Assembly (NCBI GenBank): GCA_008921705.1
Contig: VFFE01007108.1
Coordinates: 1,192,410 to 1,256,409, forward strand
Direction: 5' to 3'
Source: Burhinus oedicnemus
Taxonomy: Eukaryota; Chordata; Aves; Charadriiformes; Burhinidae
DNA: 64,000 nt
Positions 24,130-39,100 of the stretch are shown piece after piece; the first letter of the stretch is position 1; each line of letters starts with the position of its first letter. Below the pieces are notes generated by a model. It worked only from the letters and a program-made list of their open reading frames with translations. It did not search any database and was not told the DNA's origin. Both the position numbers and the translations under genes were made by a program.

Positions 24130-27100
24130 TTGCAGATTAGAATTCATCAACTCTAAATACAGAACCTTAAATAGCTGTATTGTATTAACTTACATATTTG
24201 ATCCTTCCCTTATACAGGCTACTTGTGAATTGACTGACAGCCTATTCAAGCTGCTTGAATAACTATCAACATGGGACTTCAGAATCACTTTAGACCAAGA
24301 GATTGCCTTTTCAGCGTTGAACAGAACAGGTGGCCTACTGGAAATACCTAGGCATCTTTTTAATTCAGTTCCCTACCATTGCAAAGGACATATTATCATT
24401 ACTCTGCTTTGTCCCATCCTTTGCCTCTAGCACCCCAGTTTTATTTCCTAAAATGATTTATTGTAACAGAATTGTTCTTCACATAAAACCAACTGATTAA
24501 GTTACGTATACTGCATTTCGCAAACATATATTCATATGAAGAGGTTACACATAAACTATATTTGCGGTTATTACACTAAGTATAAGCATATAGATAAGCA
24601 AATGCATTTCATTTGCAACTCTATTAGCAAGTTTACAATCCCTTACAGTCTAGCACATCTTCTGAAGCGCAGCATTCAAATAATATTTCCCATTTCTTCC
24701 AGCAATTAAAAATAATTATCCTAAAAAAAGGATTCTGAAAACTCTAGCAAACCAAAATACTCTCCCCTCAAAACTCCCCCCATGACTCTTGTCCTGAAAT
24801 ACGTAACTCGATACAAGTTCTCCTTGCAAAATCCCAGAGAATTAATCCTTCAAAATATGGGTTCCTACTTAAAGTTTTTCCCCTGTCACAACCATACCTC
24901 AATACTAACCGTGTTGTAACAAGCAGGATGTCCTAACTCAGACCAAGAACTCTTTACTCCTGTTAAGCATCAGGCAATTTTTTCTTTTAAGGAACATAAA
25001 CCAGCTAGGAACCATTTCAAGGTTTGAAACTAAGCATGCTAAATTGTGACTATGAGAAGTCCAGATGACCAGAGATGTCCCTGAAGTCCTCGTTTTCTTA
25101 AAGCCACAAGACTCAACTTGGTAGCGCAGCAGCAGAATTGAGAACTGAGCAGGAGACTTGGCCGAGTCTTACTCAGTGACTGGGACAATTAACTGGCCAT
25201 CTGGCTCTCTGCATGAAAGAAAGCAGCTCTGCACCTGCTCCGCCAGCCCACGGTTCATAGACTAATTGGTTCAAGCAAGCTGATCAGGGCAAGAAACAGA
25301 ACAACTTGTCAACTGCTGAGACCAGTGCTCAGAAGCTGGGATCGAAGCCAAGCCCCCCCTGCTCCTGGTGGAGCCATCTCCCTCGTGGAAAATGGCTCTC
25401 CACGGAAGACATGTTCAGAGGGTGTCCTGTCCCTTATATACAGCAGCAGGAGGCTGAATCAGAAGCGATCAGAGACACACAAACTAGCTTATACAAAGCC
25501 TATGTATCAAGCCCCATAAGCTTCCAAAATACCACAGATCTTTTATTCTCCCATCATCAGGTGACTCAACAGCTGCAATACAGTGTTATTACAGCATTAA
25601 CTGCATTATGCCATTGCATTATAAATGCTCTCTGCAAAATCCCAGAGTAGAATCCGATGCCTGAAAGATCTCGGCATCCCTTTTCAAAGGCAGATATAGC
25701 ACACATTCCGCTAGCTGTTCCTGTACTTCAAATTAAAGATCACTGGCCAGGACACCTAGACAATCTGGTGAGAAGGTATTAGAACCCAGGGCTCCCCATC
25801 CCACCTGAACGCATTCACCCACCTTTTGGACTCCTTTCCCCCAAGCTCCATAAAACTTTCATTTTTAGCTGGTTTTATATATTGTTATAGGGCCTATATA
25901 GCATATCATAGTAGAATAATAATAAAATAATAACTAACAGACAAGATGCCAGAGGAAAGGAAAAGGGTGCAACAGGCAGAAGAGGCACATTGAAGAAATT
26001 CCAGAATGGAGTCGTGTTCCCTCTCCTCCCAAGGAAATTGCAGGAAAGGAGAACACAACACTGAAGTGAAAGCAAGAGGAAAAAGCGTCAAAGCTTATTT
26101 TTAAATAGGTATTTCACCTATTTTTTCCTACTTACCAATACCCTTATTTACAAGGCAATAAATTAGCTGAAGGAAATATAAAGAAAAACCTCTTAAGAAT
26201 CACATTTTCTTTAATTGTACAAAAAAAAAATAATCACCATTAAAAGTAATTTATCAGGTAAACGAATCTGAAGAATCCTACAGCTAAATGTTGCAGGTGC
26301 ACATTTTCAGCACCTACAAATCAACACGCTTCATTTAAGCCAATCTGAATGTAATGGATTACAGTGGTTCAGATCCATCTCAAATCTCTGAATACAGATT
26401 TGATCTGAAAGAAAGTGAAGATTAGCACCACACCACAGGAGAGGACCTTTTCCTATCAGCAAGTATCCTGCAGAACAAGGCAAGTTATGTCTTTCAGTGC
26501 AAAAAAAAAGTTTTAGTCTTCATTATATACAACTTTTGACCTACAATCTCATCTCATGTGACTGAGCTCCGGAAGTTAACACTGATCATCCTAAACACAC
26601 TGAGTTTTCTGTGCAACAGCATACCAAAGACAAAACAGCTATTACTTTATGCAGTGGGTCTCACATACTGTGAGCTCTGAATCCTGTCCTAGAACACTAA
26701 GATACAGTACTACTTATTTGTTAAAAATAATGTAGATATTTAATTTTTTTTAATCAATACATAGTAGCAGTAACTACTGAAATATTTTTTAATATATTTT
26801 ATGAGATACAAACATTCCTCAACTGTTACAGGCACTGACTTGAGATTCTCAGAGTCCCATATTCACCAACCTTTCATCTGCCAAGTCTCAAAAAAACCAG
26901 GATTGTCTGGAATTTCAGACATTTGGTTTAAAAAAAAACAAAAACAAACAACCAAAACAACAAAACCCAGAAACAAACCAAAAACCTGACAGTGATTATT
27001 CAGGCTTTATCACTGTGCACCATAAGGCAAGTTTCATCTGCAGTAGAAAGCTCTGGCTCAACGTTAAGAAAACATTTAGCCTGTACTTCACAGGGAAGAT

Positions 27101-28009
27101 CAGAATGGATAGCCAGACTCCCCAGGGTGGAAGTCTACTGGTCTTGCCTTTTGAAACTCGTATAGTAAGCACATTTGCAGCCATACAGGGATATAAGCAG
27201 AATATCTATACTTGAATATACCGTGCATTTATTTTTTTTTAAATATACCCTTGTACTTTTTTATATATGGATGTGTGCATACATATATATATACATGCAC
27301 ACAGGGAATTAAAGTGGAATTTAAAGTTTTTTTGCACACAGTTCCACTGTGTTTTAGCACATTTTAGCACATTTCCCCAAAAGAATTCAACATCAATTCT
27401 TCTGTTTTCTGCATAAAACAAATTCTTTAACAGGTAAAAGGTATAAATGTAAAAAAGCAACACAGCTTTATGACAAAACAGTATATAAATCACGATGATA
27501 GTTGGTCATAAGACTAACAGGAGATATTTTGATTTTCAGCTTTCAAATACTGGCAATAGCACTACTGGATTGCTTTGTAAAGCAACATACTGTGCTAGGA
27601 TGGGATAGTTGCTGAAAGTCACGTCAACATGAAGAGAGCGAGCTAGCTGGAAGACAAAACCATTTTTCAAGTGGACATGTGTTGTCAGAAAAGTGCAAAT
27701 TTTCTCTCTTTTCTTCCATGGTGTTCCCACCTTCCTGATCAGACTGCCTGTTAGCTGGCAGTCTCTTCACGGTTTCTGAGCATGCAACCACACTGTTAGC
27801 AATTAAGCATTATTTCTAATGCCTCAGAAAAATCAAAACACCCAATGAATTTAGACTGCATCAGAGATGGAGACACTGGCAGAAAGTAGTGTGAAGAAAA
27901 ACTGGGTGCAAGAAGGAACACACGGAAGATAAAGGGAGGAAGGAAGAGGGGGCGTGTGAAAGGCTGGGAAAACGTGCTAGACATACAAGTCAGTTATGAC
28001 CACAAAACC

Positions 28010-28026
28010 AAAAAAAAAAAAAAAAA
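28010..28026. repeat. Poly(A) run, 17 bp
   Basis: Uninterrupted A run preceded by CACAAAACC; a simple low-complexity tract. Confidence 0.9.
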
Positions 28027-31000
28027 TCACTCAGATTTCAACATAACAGTCTTAGATGGTACCTTTTAAACAGAGACATTTCTGGTACATTGGGATTTCC
28101 ATAATTTATCTGAAAACCTCAGCACTACCAGTGAATCCAATCCTGAAGCTTTTACACAGGATAGGAACAACTGAAGACCCAAAAATGGTGACTTTGTTTT
28201 AATAGTAAGCTTCTTGTGTGAGGATAGATCTCATCCATGATAGACTTGCTAAGATTTCTGGCTCTTAGGTCTTTTCTGTGGCGCTTGAGCTGCACAGAGT
28301 TCATGAGCAAGCTGAATGCCCTCATGCCTCCCTAAATTAATCTTTCAGTTCTAGCTAAGTCCAGCTACACCAACTCTGTTGCACTATGACAAAAATACAA
28401 GATTTCCATTATTGCCTCTTCCTGATTATAATTGATGCTCAGAAGTCCCCCTAATTATCCAGGGTAAGTGGTATGTATCTTGTGGCTTTCAGCTCTATGC
28501 AAATTTTTATATTTTTATGGCCACATCCACAGGATGCTGCACTGAAAGATCAGATTGTTTTTAAGAGTGAATCTTATCTCAGCAATCAAGAATAAAGTCA
28601 TATTGCTCTGCTTAAAAGTTTTTCAATTTCCTTTTGCAAAAACCTTTTTTTTCCTCCAGCAAATGCTACCTCAGTATTCCAGCAACTTAAAGCAGAGGGC
28701 CTGAGAAAGTTAAGTAAAAAGGAAAAACATCCCGTGACATTTTAGCTCAAAGTGGAAAAATCAGTTTTTGAACTGTAGCTGCAGACAAGTTAAATTTGCT
28801 TAGTGTACAAATAACGACAGTTACATAAGAAATTCATCTTCACCTTCTGAAGTGCAAAGAAGCTGCTGTTATAGTGATAATTTGTATGGAAAAGCCCTGT
28901 ACCTTTTTATTTCTGATGTCCATTTCACACTTGCTGAATTTACAAATGAGAGCAAGATTCAGCTTGCCTTAGCAATGTGGAACTTCTCTTTTCTCATGGC
29001 AGAACATTTAGCATCAGACCTGAGCAGAGCTGAGGTTTTGGCTTTGTACCAATGCACAGTGCAAAACCATATTTCACAACTAGTTACACTGACCTAGCTG
29101 CACAGTTGGTTACAGAAATACAAGCGTGTGAAACTGAGAATTAAAATAAAACATGGCTCCATCATGCTTCTTCCCAGCTACTGCCCAGCAGCATCAAAGA
29201 CAACAGAACTAGCATTAGGGGAAAACAATGAGGACAGACTTCAAAATGCACTTTTACTGGGGTTTAATACTTTAATAAGTGCTACAGGACAGATTTACCA
29301 GATACTGGAGATTCTGCTGTGGTTTGGCCCTGGGTACCTATAGGAAAGCTTGGCAATCTCTCTAATAGGGAGAATGCACTTCACTGTAACTGATTTTACA
29401 GATGTAACTGCATTCTAAGGTAATACATTCCCGCAAAAGTTTTTTTACGCTCTTCTCAAATATAACTAATGGAAATTCTAGTTTACTTAAACCTCTCTCG
29501 CCCACTTCCAGAGCAGGTGATACAACATATCATCACATGCTGATCTATGACCACCACAACAGTAAAAGCATGAAAAGGTTATGTGAGGAAGGAAGAAGAT
29601 ACTGCTCCCTTTCAGGATCGCCGTGTCACTTACTGCTTCCTCAAGATTAAAGATACAAACAGCTTCACCTTCATTTTTCCAGCGCAAAGATGCTAAAGCA
29701 GCGAACAACCTGTTCTCAGGCTGAAGTACGGGCTGACTCTTATTAGAAAAGCTAGCTATCTCAGCAACTACAACAGTGCACAGAGAGTTAACAAAGAATG
29801 GGAAGTGCATTACATATTACCCCGTTCTTCCAATTCCTTGCTAATACAAGTGATACTGTCATTAAACTCATTTGACAGGACATTTATCTAGTTCTATATC
29901 AAAGCTAACAAGAAGGGAACTATAGGAAACTACACCACAACAGCATGGCCTCTGAAGCACAAGACTTTAAAAAGTACAAAGTGTACTTCCCTATTCTTCT
30001 AGTCAGTTCTGCAGGCTGAGGGTGGGAGAACAAAGCCCAAGACTGTACCTCCTCCCCAGCCAAAACCACAGCGACTGAGCTTCTTCCTTCTACGCCCATG
30101 CAACTTCAACTGCAAGACCTAAACCAAGAAACACTGGTACTTAGCAGTTGTGTGCACAACAGAAGAACATGCTCTCAACTTATTTCATGTAACCTTTACC
30201 TGCATATTTACTCACATTTTCACTGACGCACAGATCCAGTGATATTCTGCCAAGATTATACAATTCAGGCAACTCTTCAAACGCCTGCAGCAGGTGCCGC
30301 AGCACTGACCAGAACTTGCTCCTCACTTGGGTCTGCCTTGCCTCCCACCTTTTAACTCTTCCACCAGTTGCTCTACACAGAAGCCTCACTACACCTTCAG
30401 TGGCCTTCACATACATGCAACAAAGAGAAACAGGGAAGTGTGGAAGTACCAGCTCTGATCCATGGACAGTTTATCTGCCATACCTACTTACAAGGAGCTT
30501 AGCATATTGTAGACACTAGCAAGATTAAATATTATAACTACAATTGACCCTATTAAATTCAGCATCTGAAGAGTTTAATGAACAGTCAACTATTCGAACA
30601 TATGACTTGGATGTAAATACAGAAATTGTTCCCTTTAACTTTATAGCAGAGCTACTTGCCTACTTAAACATTAGACATAGACTTCCAATACCACACTGAA
30701 GGATGGTCTTAAGGTTAACTTTTGAGGACAGATGTCATAGCTACCGCATACTTGGCATTCTCAGAGGCTTCAAACAGTACAGTCATTTCTGTATCACTAT
30801 GGTATCACCTCACTAGCCGAAGCAGCACATTAGTGCCTGGAGGCTCCACTCAAGGTCTCCAAGCACTACAGTTAATACAGAATGACACTGCATCTGTCCC
30901 AACAAACAATCCAGTTAGACAGTACGAAGGTTAAGAAATGAAATAGGAGGACAGAGCGAGCAGAAAAGGATTTGCTGAAGGCCAAATCTAGGTGGATGGT

Positions 31001-33642
31001 AGAATCTGAAGAAACCAGACATCTATCAGATTGAACTGGTCTTGCTTAACCTGACTGCCCAGAAACTTCCCTTCACACCTCTTTTTGCCTCTTCCAAAAG
31101 CAGCACTTCCTTGTATCAGGCAGTGGCTTAACCAGACACTAACTGGTCAAGATAATTTCTACAGCATGTTACCTGTAAAACTGGCTGGTGAAAACATTCA
31201 TCAAATCTCTCACAGAAAACATTGGCACTCTGAACGTTTTAAAGTTTTTCTCTCTTTTTCCTTTGCGTTCAGAAAGTTACTGGCTTGAGAGGGAGTGTTT
31301 AAATCAATATATCAAATTACAAAGAATACACCACTATAGCCCCTGTGCTCTTTACAGCAAAAGATAAAACTCTGAGAAACATACAATTACACTAGAAAAC
31401 AAAAATAGTGCTATACAACTTTGCTAGGGGAAAAAAGTGAAAAGCCTGCACTCTGTTTAATTTATGTATAGTAATAAGACTATTTATTGAAATGTAGTAA
31501 AATCAAATGCCACTTTTGAATTTTTTTTTTTTTACAGAAAAGCATATCCCAGACTTCAAAATCCACATAATCTGTATGTCACGTATGTCTCAAACTGTAT
31601 TAAAAAATAAACCTCTATCTTACAAAAATAATACTTCAGAGAAATTAATAAAGCAAAGACAATTACTTAATCAGTTGGTTTTTTTCCTTTCTTGATACTT
31701 TATCATGCATACTAAGAGGAAGCACCTGGTAAAAACCACACATACAGCTCAGGTCTGTAAGCAGCCTCAACCGTGAGAGGTAGGGCGTCAGATGAGATCA
31801 ATGTAAAAACACTTTTGCATCTATGAGGTGAACAATACAACTACTGTCCTGAGCCAGGCATCTTCAGAATTTCACCTCCCTTTCATCAGGGAGAGCCAGA
31901 AAACTTTCTGCCAATATTACCAGGGGTGAGGCTGCGCAGGGTGCAAATTTCTGAACATTAGCAAGACAACTGGGGAAAAAAGAGGAGAGAAAACAGAATC
32001 TCCTAAGAAGTACCGTAGAAACTGTCCAATTTATTGATACATGCTCACTGTAACAATTTAGCTTGAACTAATTATACTGAGTTCCCCTTAGACACTGAGA
32101 ACCATTTAGTTTATTAAAATTATCAAATCAACCACTGCAAAACACATTATAGAATCTAGGTACATACAGGGCAATTAAAGGCAAGATTTTTCATAAGTTT
32201 ACTACACAGCAAGACTCGGTCATTGTTAACAGATAGCTTTTAGTTCAAACAAAACATGAAATTGTAGACTGTGTGCCTTATCATCACTACATCTGTTTTC
32301 CATTTTGGCCGGTGAGAAAGCAATATACTGTGGCAATTTACATTTCCCAAAGTTTTTCAGAGTTAGATATCAGAGGTACCAATTGGTTTTGGTTCCTTAG
32401 TGTTTATTTACAGCACACCCCAAGTATGTCAAGGACATGAAATAGGTAGATGATCCAGTATTTCCAATAATCTAACACGTTCCAGGCCTGCATAAGTTTC
32501 TTAAGCGATCCCTTGACATGGCAGGGCAGTAGGTTTTGATCTTTTATTAGAGGTCACAAGCTCGGTTTCCAGCTCCCCACAGTACTATGTGACCTGTGAC
32601 ACATGAAAATCTGGCTCCATGGACTTGGTGCATTTGGTAGGTGCTATGGAATAGACGGGACAATGCCGGAAACCTTCTTTCCAACCCCATCTTCCCAAAC
32701 AATCAATGAAATTAAGGGACAGTTTGGCAGGTAGCAAGAAGGTTCAAAGATTTTGAGATGGCAGTATATGTGGTGTGCAGAATTCTTGGAGGGAGACAAT
32801 CAAAAGAAAGAGCAGCAGAGAACTGTGCTATTGTAATACTTACAGGCAGCTTTAGTCATTACAAAAGAGCACGTGGCACCTTGTAGCTTAATGGTGCGCC
32901 ATTAACACAGGTCAACTACAACTCCGAACAAAGACCAATAAAACTTCAGTAGTCTACTCTGTCTACTCTTCTACACTTAGCTCTCTGAGAACTTAAAGAA
33001 ACTCAGGGTATGGACAACAGCCCATTCTTTTTCCTATTGCTCTTCTTAGATATATTTATGTAAGTTTAAATCCAAGTATTAACACTAAGAACAAAGTTAA
33101 ACAAAATAAATACTTACATGTTTACTAATGCATTAAGCAGACTAAGAGCCTATTAGACTAAGTCTAGTGTCATCCAAAGTAAAAAGAAAGAAGATAAACT
33201 GCTGGGTTCATTAAATAGTTTTTATGTATCTTACAAAACCATAAAAAAATACAGATACATTAAATACAAGAGAAAGAAATCTGACAGAAATGAGATAGAG
33301 TATGTTATTGCTTTTAGTACAACATGAGGGTTTTGCAAATATTTTCAGCATTATTTAGGTCAAATAGACCAACTATTTTTCAAAGCATCCATTTAATTTC
33401 ACAGTATCTCCTACTGTTTACTAAATAATCATTGTAGCTTGGCATATTTATAAATCAAGAAAAGAACAGTATTTTGAAAGAAGCCATCTTGTTGTCTTTT
33501 GCAAATTTCCCAATTTGAAAGCATCTTGGTGTCATGTTAGACATTTGATGAAATAATTGCTTTCCAGATCTCTGTTTCTAGTTATGTAATTCAAATACCC
33601 AAATTTACTGAAAGTAAAGCAAAGCTAGATGCCAACTCAAAG

Positions 33643-33669
33643 AAAAACAAAACAAAACAAAACAAAACC
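33643..33669. repeat. (AAAAC)n microsatellite
   Basis: About five AAAAC units, starting AAAAACAAAACAAAAC and ending at AAAACC. Confidence 0.9.
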
Positions 33670-36107
33670 ATAGTAATTGCTGTATTATAGGACATTTATG
33701 GGACAACCAAGAATTACAATTGCTACAGTTTGGCAACAGTCTATCTTAATGTCACTATACATAAAATAGCCATCTGGAGAAATGGTCAATCAGTTCAGGA
33801 GCCAGTACAGTGTTTGTGCAGCAAATTTGACATCACAGGTTCAAAGCAGCTGCCTAAAATGATGTTGTTCTTTGGTACTATATTTTTGGGAAAGGAAATA
33901 CAGAGAACAGCCTGGAATTACAAGTTATGAATTTTAGAAAGACCCTTAATGAGATGTTAGCCTCTTTCATTGCACTTCTCTTGCTAAGAGCAAGGAAAGG
34001 CAGTTCAGCATTTCCACGGTAGTCTCTGCAAGCCTTCAGCAATTGTCTCCCATACCACACTAGAAGACTGGTGAGAAAACAGTTCTAATTTACAGCTATA
34101 TTGAACAGCAACAGAAAAAAAGCTACTTTGGCTTTAAAAAAAAAAAAAGAGTATGAGAGTATGACATGTAGTTATATGGTTACTACTGCCAGTAAGACCT
34201 TTAATGCTGCCTGTAAGAATTGAATCAACACTGACTAGTTATGTGGAATACATAGTAACACCTTAACCATGTATTTCCTGATTTTAAATTTGTGGCCTTA
34301 TCATTTCTTGTGACATGATTACTATCTTATGTGCATAAATGGAGATTTTGATTAAACATTGCCTATTTTAAAGTTTAGGGGGTTGGTGTTTTGTTTTTTT
34401 GTCACTCTAGAAGGGTGAGGGACAGAAAATACTGCTAGAGAAATAAGTTCCCCCTTCAAAAATATTTTAGGTAAATTAATATTATTTTGGTTGCAGAATC
34501 AAGTATTCTCCATGAACTAATTAGGAAAAAGAAGGAATTAAAAAAATTGCAGGAATCCATTTCCTTGTAGACCTGTCTTGCACACTAAGTGCAAGACTCA
34601 TGGCCACCTGACTCCTGCTCACCACTGCAAACTTGCACCTATTGCATAGGCTGCTACAGTTTGAAGAATCTTTTCCTTTTTGAGGCCCCATGTACCTGCC
34701 AACTCACTCACCTTGCAACCCAGACGCATAAGACACACGTGATTCCACACTGGGAGGAAAGTTACGATGCGTTTTTCTAACCAAATTTTGTCCTCAAAGA
34801 CCAAAGCAGAGGATACATGGTGCACAACAGCCCATCAAGCTCTGTATACCTGCCGTATCACACCTGCAGGATCACACACCTTTGGTCAGAAAGGATCAAA
34901 ATATTTGGCTAAATACATCTGTTTGGTGCATTTGACTTTGCTGGATCTGTACAGCCAAATTTTCTAGAGGGGAAGTCTACAAGACTGGTCACTACAAGAC
35001 CACAGGTTGGGACTCATACTATTGTTTGTACTGAAACTGAAACTTTGGGCCACAAAACTACTTTGCAAAATACTGCACAAACACAAAAGAAAACCAGAAG
35101 CAGCCAGTTGTCCTCTCTTCCTGCTGTTTTCTCCCTATTCCTTGCAGTGTACTTACGTGTTTTCCTAACGGAGATGGAAGTTTTTTCTTAAAAAAGAACT
35201 AGTAACTGTATGAATTCTAGTTTGTATACCTTTTAGGCATAGCTGCTTATCTACTACAGCAATGCAAAATACCCACATTCCTCCAGATAAAGCATAGAAC
35301 ATCATCTGTCCAACGCAAAGGGCAATAGCTTTATACAGTGTGGGCACAGACTGTAAACTGTTATTTTTGGGTGGGGAAGGGTGGAGGGAAGTTAGCAATA
35401 GCTAGCAACAAGAAGCATATTTTTTTTTTTTATATATAGAAAGATGTCTCTTTTTAAAGATATGTGTGAATTCTCTTCCGGTACAACATAGAAAAACAAA
35501 TAAACAAGATGTTATCACAAGGCAAACAGAATACCACATTACGTGCAAAATATACAACAGTGTCAGCAGAGGCTTAGAAAGCAAATACTAACTTTTAATG
35601 AACATTTTGACAGTTCTCATCTTTTTTTTTTCCTGGGGAGGAGATTTTTAAAGCTGTATCTCCTCAGGCTGACAACTAGAATTCTCATATTTTACATGTT
35701 TCCATATAGTTTCTTTCTTATGGATAAAGCCAATGAATGCCCAAATGGGAAGCTGTCAACGTGCAGAACATAATTCAGCTCACAGGCTCTTTAAAAATTT
35801 CTGCAGTATCATCCTTCTAAGGCTCATTTCATTTATATCAACCATGACTAAGAAGCTTTTTAATCAGCTATGGATCTGACGCAAGAGAACATCACATCTC
35901 TCATTAAATCCAGCACAGCAAAATCCTCGTCTGGCCACATCTCATAGGACCCTCTTTAAAAAAAAAAGGTGGTCATTTTATAGTGACAACTACAAAATAG
36001 TAATGATGAAAGTGATCTGGTAAACCCACTAACATACTAAAAAAGTATATATTTCATAACATACATATTTCTGAATTGGCCTTGCCTCTTCAGTTTTCTA
36101 CACTTAC

Positions 36108-36182
36108 CTTGGCTGACTTGTCAGCGCTGTGTTCTCGCTTTCCTACATGGTTCCCCATGATGGATCACCAGAACTTCAAATT
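36108..36182 (-). CDS. MBP: MBP golli start-codon exon (5' UTR 36159-36182, coding 36108-36158)
   Basis: This exon opens the golli form of myelin basic protein, a product made from an upstream promoter in neurons, oligodendrocyte precursors and immune cells and linked to calcium-entry control. On the minus strand an acceptor (TTTTCAG) is followed by 24 untranslated bases, then ATG and 17 codons, MGNHVGKREHSADKSAK, then AAG and the donor GTAAGTG. Mammalian golli starts MGNHAGKRE, so the match is strong over the first nine residues. Gly2 follows the initiator Met as needed for N-myristoylation, which has been reported for golli, although residue 6 is Gly rather than the preferred Ser/Thr. The acceptor just upstream of ATG shows that a separate noncoding exon 1 exists farther right. 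The exon ends in phase 0, compatible with the AAT start of the exon at 4173-4263. Short length is normal for this exon. Confidence 0.9.
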
Positions 36183-39100
36183 CTGAAAAGATAAAACCGA
36201 AACAGCATTTTTGAAACTAATACATTTGTACTGAAATACAAACTAATTGTCATCTGGCACAGAACAAAGAGATAGTTCTCATACAATAAGCATTTTTACA
36301 GTCCAAGATAAGATCTGTGAAAGATCCTAAGAAAAAAAAAACAACCAACGCTTATCTGGTCTATTGCAAATCTAAGCAATACCAGAAAGCTTTCCTTCTT
36401 CTAAAAAAAGACATGAACAGAGGAGGAAAAATAAAGTGTTTATTGTGAAATTTACACACAAAACAAAACTGTATTAGGAATTAGACAGAGGCCCTGTCTT
36501 TCAATAATACATTTGTAATACCAAAACAGTATAATATGTACCAAATGATCTGCAACTACCAACTTCCATAAAGGATCAAGTAAGTTCTTTCGAATTCACG
36601 TTTGGCATTATATAAACAGCAATTACTGAAAAAAAGCACCACACTAAACGGCTAACAATTTGCTGTGGAGGTGGGAACAGATAGGTTCTTTACAGCCCAC
36701 ACTTCCATGACAAGCATGTAAGAAAGGAATGCCAACTCTTTCTTTGTATTTTCTGGCTCATAGTGTTGTATCTCAGCTTTAACCGAGCTTATGTAGGTTA
36801 AACCACAACACTCAAATTTCAGCTCTTAGAGTACACTTGTGGTTATGCTACATATTTCTTCTCATAGAAGCATGTGTTTGTATAGGATCTTATACACAGC
36901 TGCTGCATTCAGCTGATTTGAATGCAGTGCAAGGTAGCACTTAAAGTCCTGAAACTTAAAACTACATGCAAAAGAAGTTTCAAGTGGACTTTTTCCTCTC
37001 AGAATTATGAACTGAAATTTCAGTAATAAAGTTTCTGGTGCTAACAGTAACACTTTATTACTCTGCAATAAACAGAGGTATATACCATAAAACCTTAGCA
37101 TCAGAAATCCTGGCAAAACACTCTCACTATCAGAGGGCCAAGTTATTTCATTAAGCATAATCTCACGAAAAGGCTTGGGAAAAAAGGATAAGCAGACCTT
37201 TGCTGTGATAGAAAATGCATGAAGTAAAACAATAGGCTATTAACCAGTTACACTTGGTAGAACATATATAGTTATAAACACTGATTTGTGAACCAAAGGA
37301 CTCTAGAGACTTTGATTACTCCTGACTTTCCATCACAGAAAAGTGTACTTTATCAAAAGCAATCTTGTCTTGTATCCCTACTGCAACTGTTGGAGAGGAT
37401 GACAGATGTATTTCCCCCTGCCCTGATGATAAATTTTCAAAATAGTGAGGGTCTGCAGTACTCACTTGACTGTTCACTGAATTCCATTTGCTGAGTAAGT
37501 ACACTCAAGGTAGAGTTTAATGGCAAATTGGGAACAGAATTTATTTTTTTAGCAGTGCTATCTATTGCATAAAAGATTAAAAGAAAAAACCCTATCCTTC
37601 CAAATTGTGACATCAGCACAACCAATTCATATTTTTGTGAGATTATGAAAATTTTCAAGGAAAAATACAAATAAATTCATATAAACTGAGTTTCAGAGCT
37701 GAACTACCTCAAATTCTGAGCAGCAGCTCACCTGTCACATCACCTACTTTGCAACATAAGGAAAATACAGTGGAACACAAAACTATAGGAAATGTCTACA
37801 GTGGAATATAAAGGCATAATGTTCTGAGTGTTACTCTTCCAGTAATTTATTGAAAGATTAACTATCAAACTCGATCTCTAATACAAACATGTTTAAATAA
37901 ACAGAGTGTGGAGCCAACGTAACACTTGCAAACTAGAACTCTGGTCAGTGTCCTCCTGCCTCCCCTTTGTCTCCCTGGTGCCTTTGAAGTAACGCTCCAG
38001 GAACAACCGCCCTGTACCCACGGAACACTGAGCATAGCAGAGTCCCTGTCCTACAATGCCAATGTAGAAAAAGATAGCAGATACAGATGAGCTTTGCCGT
38101 GAAACTGAGCCAGATAAATGTTTAAAAATCATTTGTTAGCCAGTGAAAGGAAAAGCAATAAAAACTTCCACGCTGCCACTCTATAGATACTTGAAAGTGA
38201 TAAGACCAGTTTTCTGCTCAAACATCTGCATAAAGCAAGCAAACAAAATGAAAACCAAGCAAACAGAGAAGCGCATGAAATGGCTGATCAACGCAGCCCT
38301 GATTCTCATGTGCATAGTTCCTTCAGCAAGAGACTAAAAGTTACACATGGAAGGAAATAAAAAAGAAAAAAAGACTTGGAGAAATGGAAATGCACAACTC
38401 TAGTCAAAGTTTAGGAGTGTGGTTTGAGAGTACACCTACATCTGGGCCTACATCTGTTTCTCTAAAGAAACAGACATAAAAGCTGAAAACTAATGGCATT
38501 GATTAAGCCTGTAAACCTGCACTTGTTTCCTTTACTGTTTTGAATGTGTCAGAGGAACAGCATATGGTCAAAATTCACTATTGACATCTTCGCATTCTCA
38601 CCTCATATCCAGAAATTAACACTCATACAATGGGATTTTACTTCATGTTTTCCATGCATAAATGAACGCAGATGTTTAAACTCCAGATAAGTTAGCTGTA
38701 GGTACCTGCTATAAATTCCTTATGTAGAGATAAAGCTACCTTTTAGCCAGAGGGCAACCAGCCAGATAGCAAGAGTATCCTAAAAGTTACAGAATTCTTC
38801 ACGCTACCTATTAAATGGAGAAAACTGTAAGTGATGCTTTGGGAAAAAAAGGCTTCCAAAAAATCTGACATGAATTAGGAAAGGAAATGTATAGTGCCAA
38901 CTGTTCTGTAGATATCTGATTAGGAAGCGAAAACATACATACACACAAGCCTGTAAATGTTAAAATAATTTACAACAACAAAAAGACCCAATTTCTCACT
39001 TTAGCCTCAAGCAGAAGTCTGCCCTACTTGATTGAAAACTGAGCACACGGGTCATTTTCACTTCAAGATGCAAGTACATCCTGAAGTGTTAAGACTTACA

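Larger units (their letters stand above)
23273..36107 (-). other. MBP intron sequence, simple repeats only
   Basis: The longest stretch without a recognised repeat, ending at the donor of the golli start exon. It contains A-runs at 24111-24129 and 28010-28026, an A-rich AAAC/AACC tract at about 26930-26985, TA-rich sequence at 27277-27296, an AAAAC microsatellite at 33643-33669 and an A-run at about 34137-34148. A GC-moderate patch at about 25080-25860 has weak, unconvincing resemblance to old SINE-like sequence. The many open frames of 60-114 codons are unsupported. Confidence 0.5.

Noticed and set aside
25080..25860. Possible MIR-like or other old SINE sequence (GACTTGGCCGAGTC, AGAACCCAGGGCTCC)
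   Set aside because: Matches are short, out of the expected order and not continuous; cannot be told from chance.
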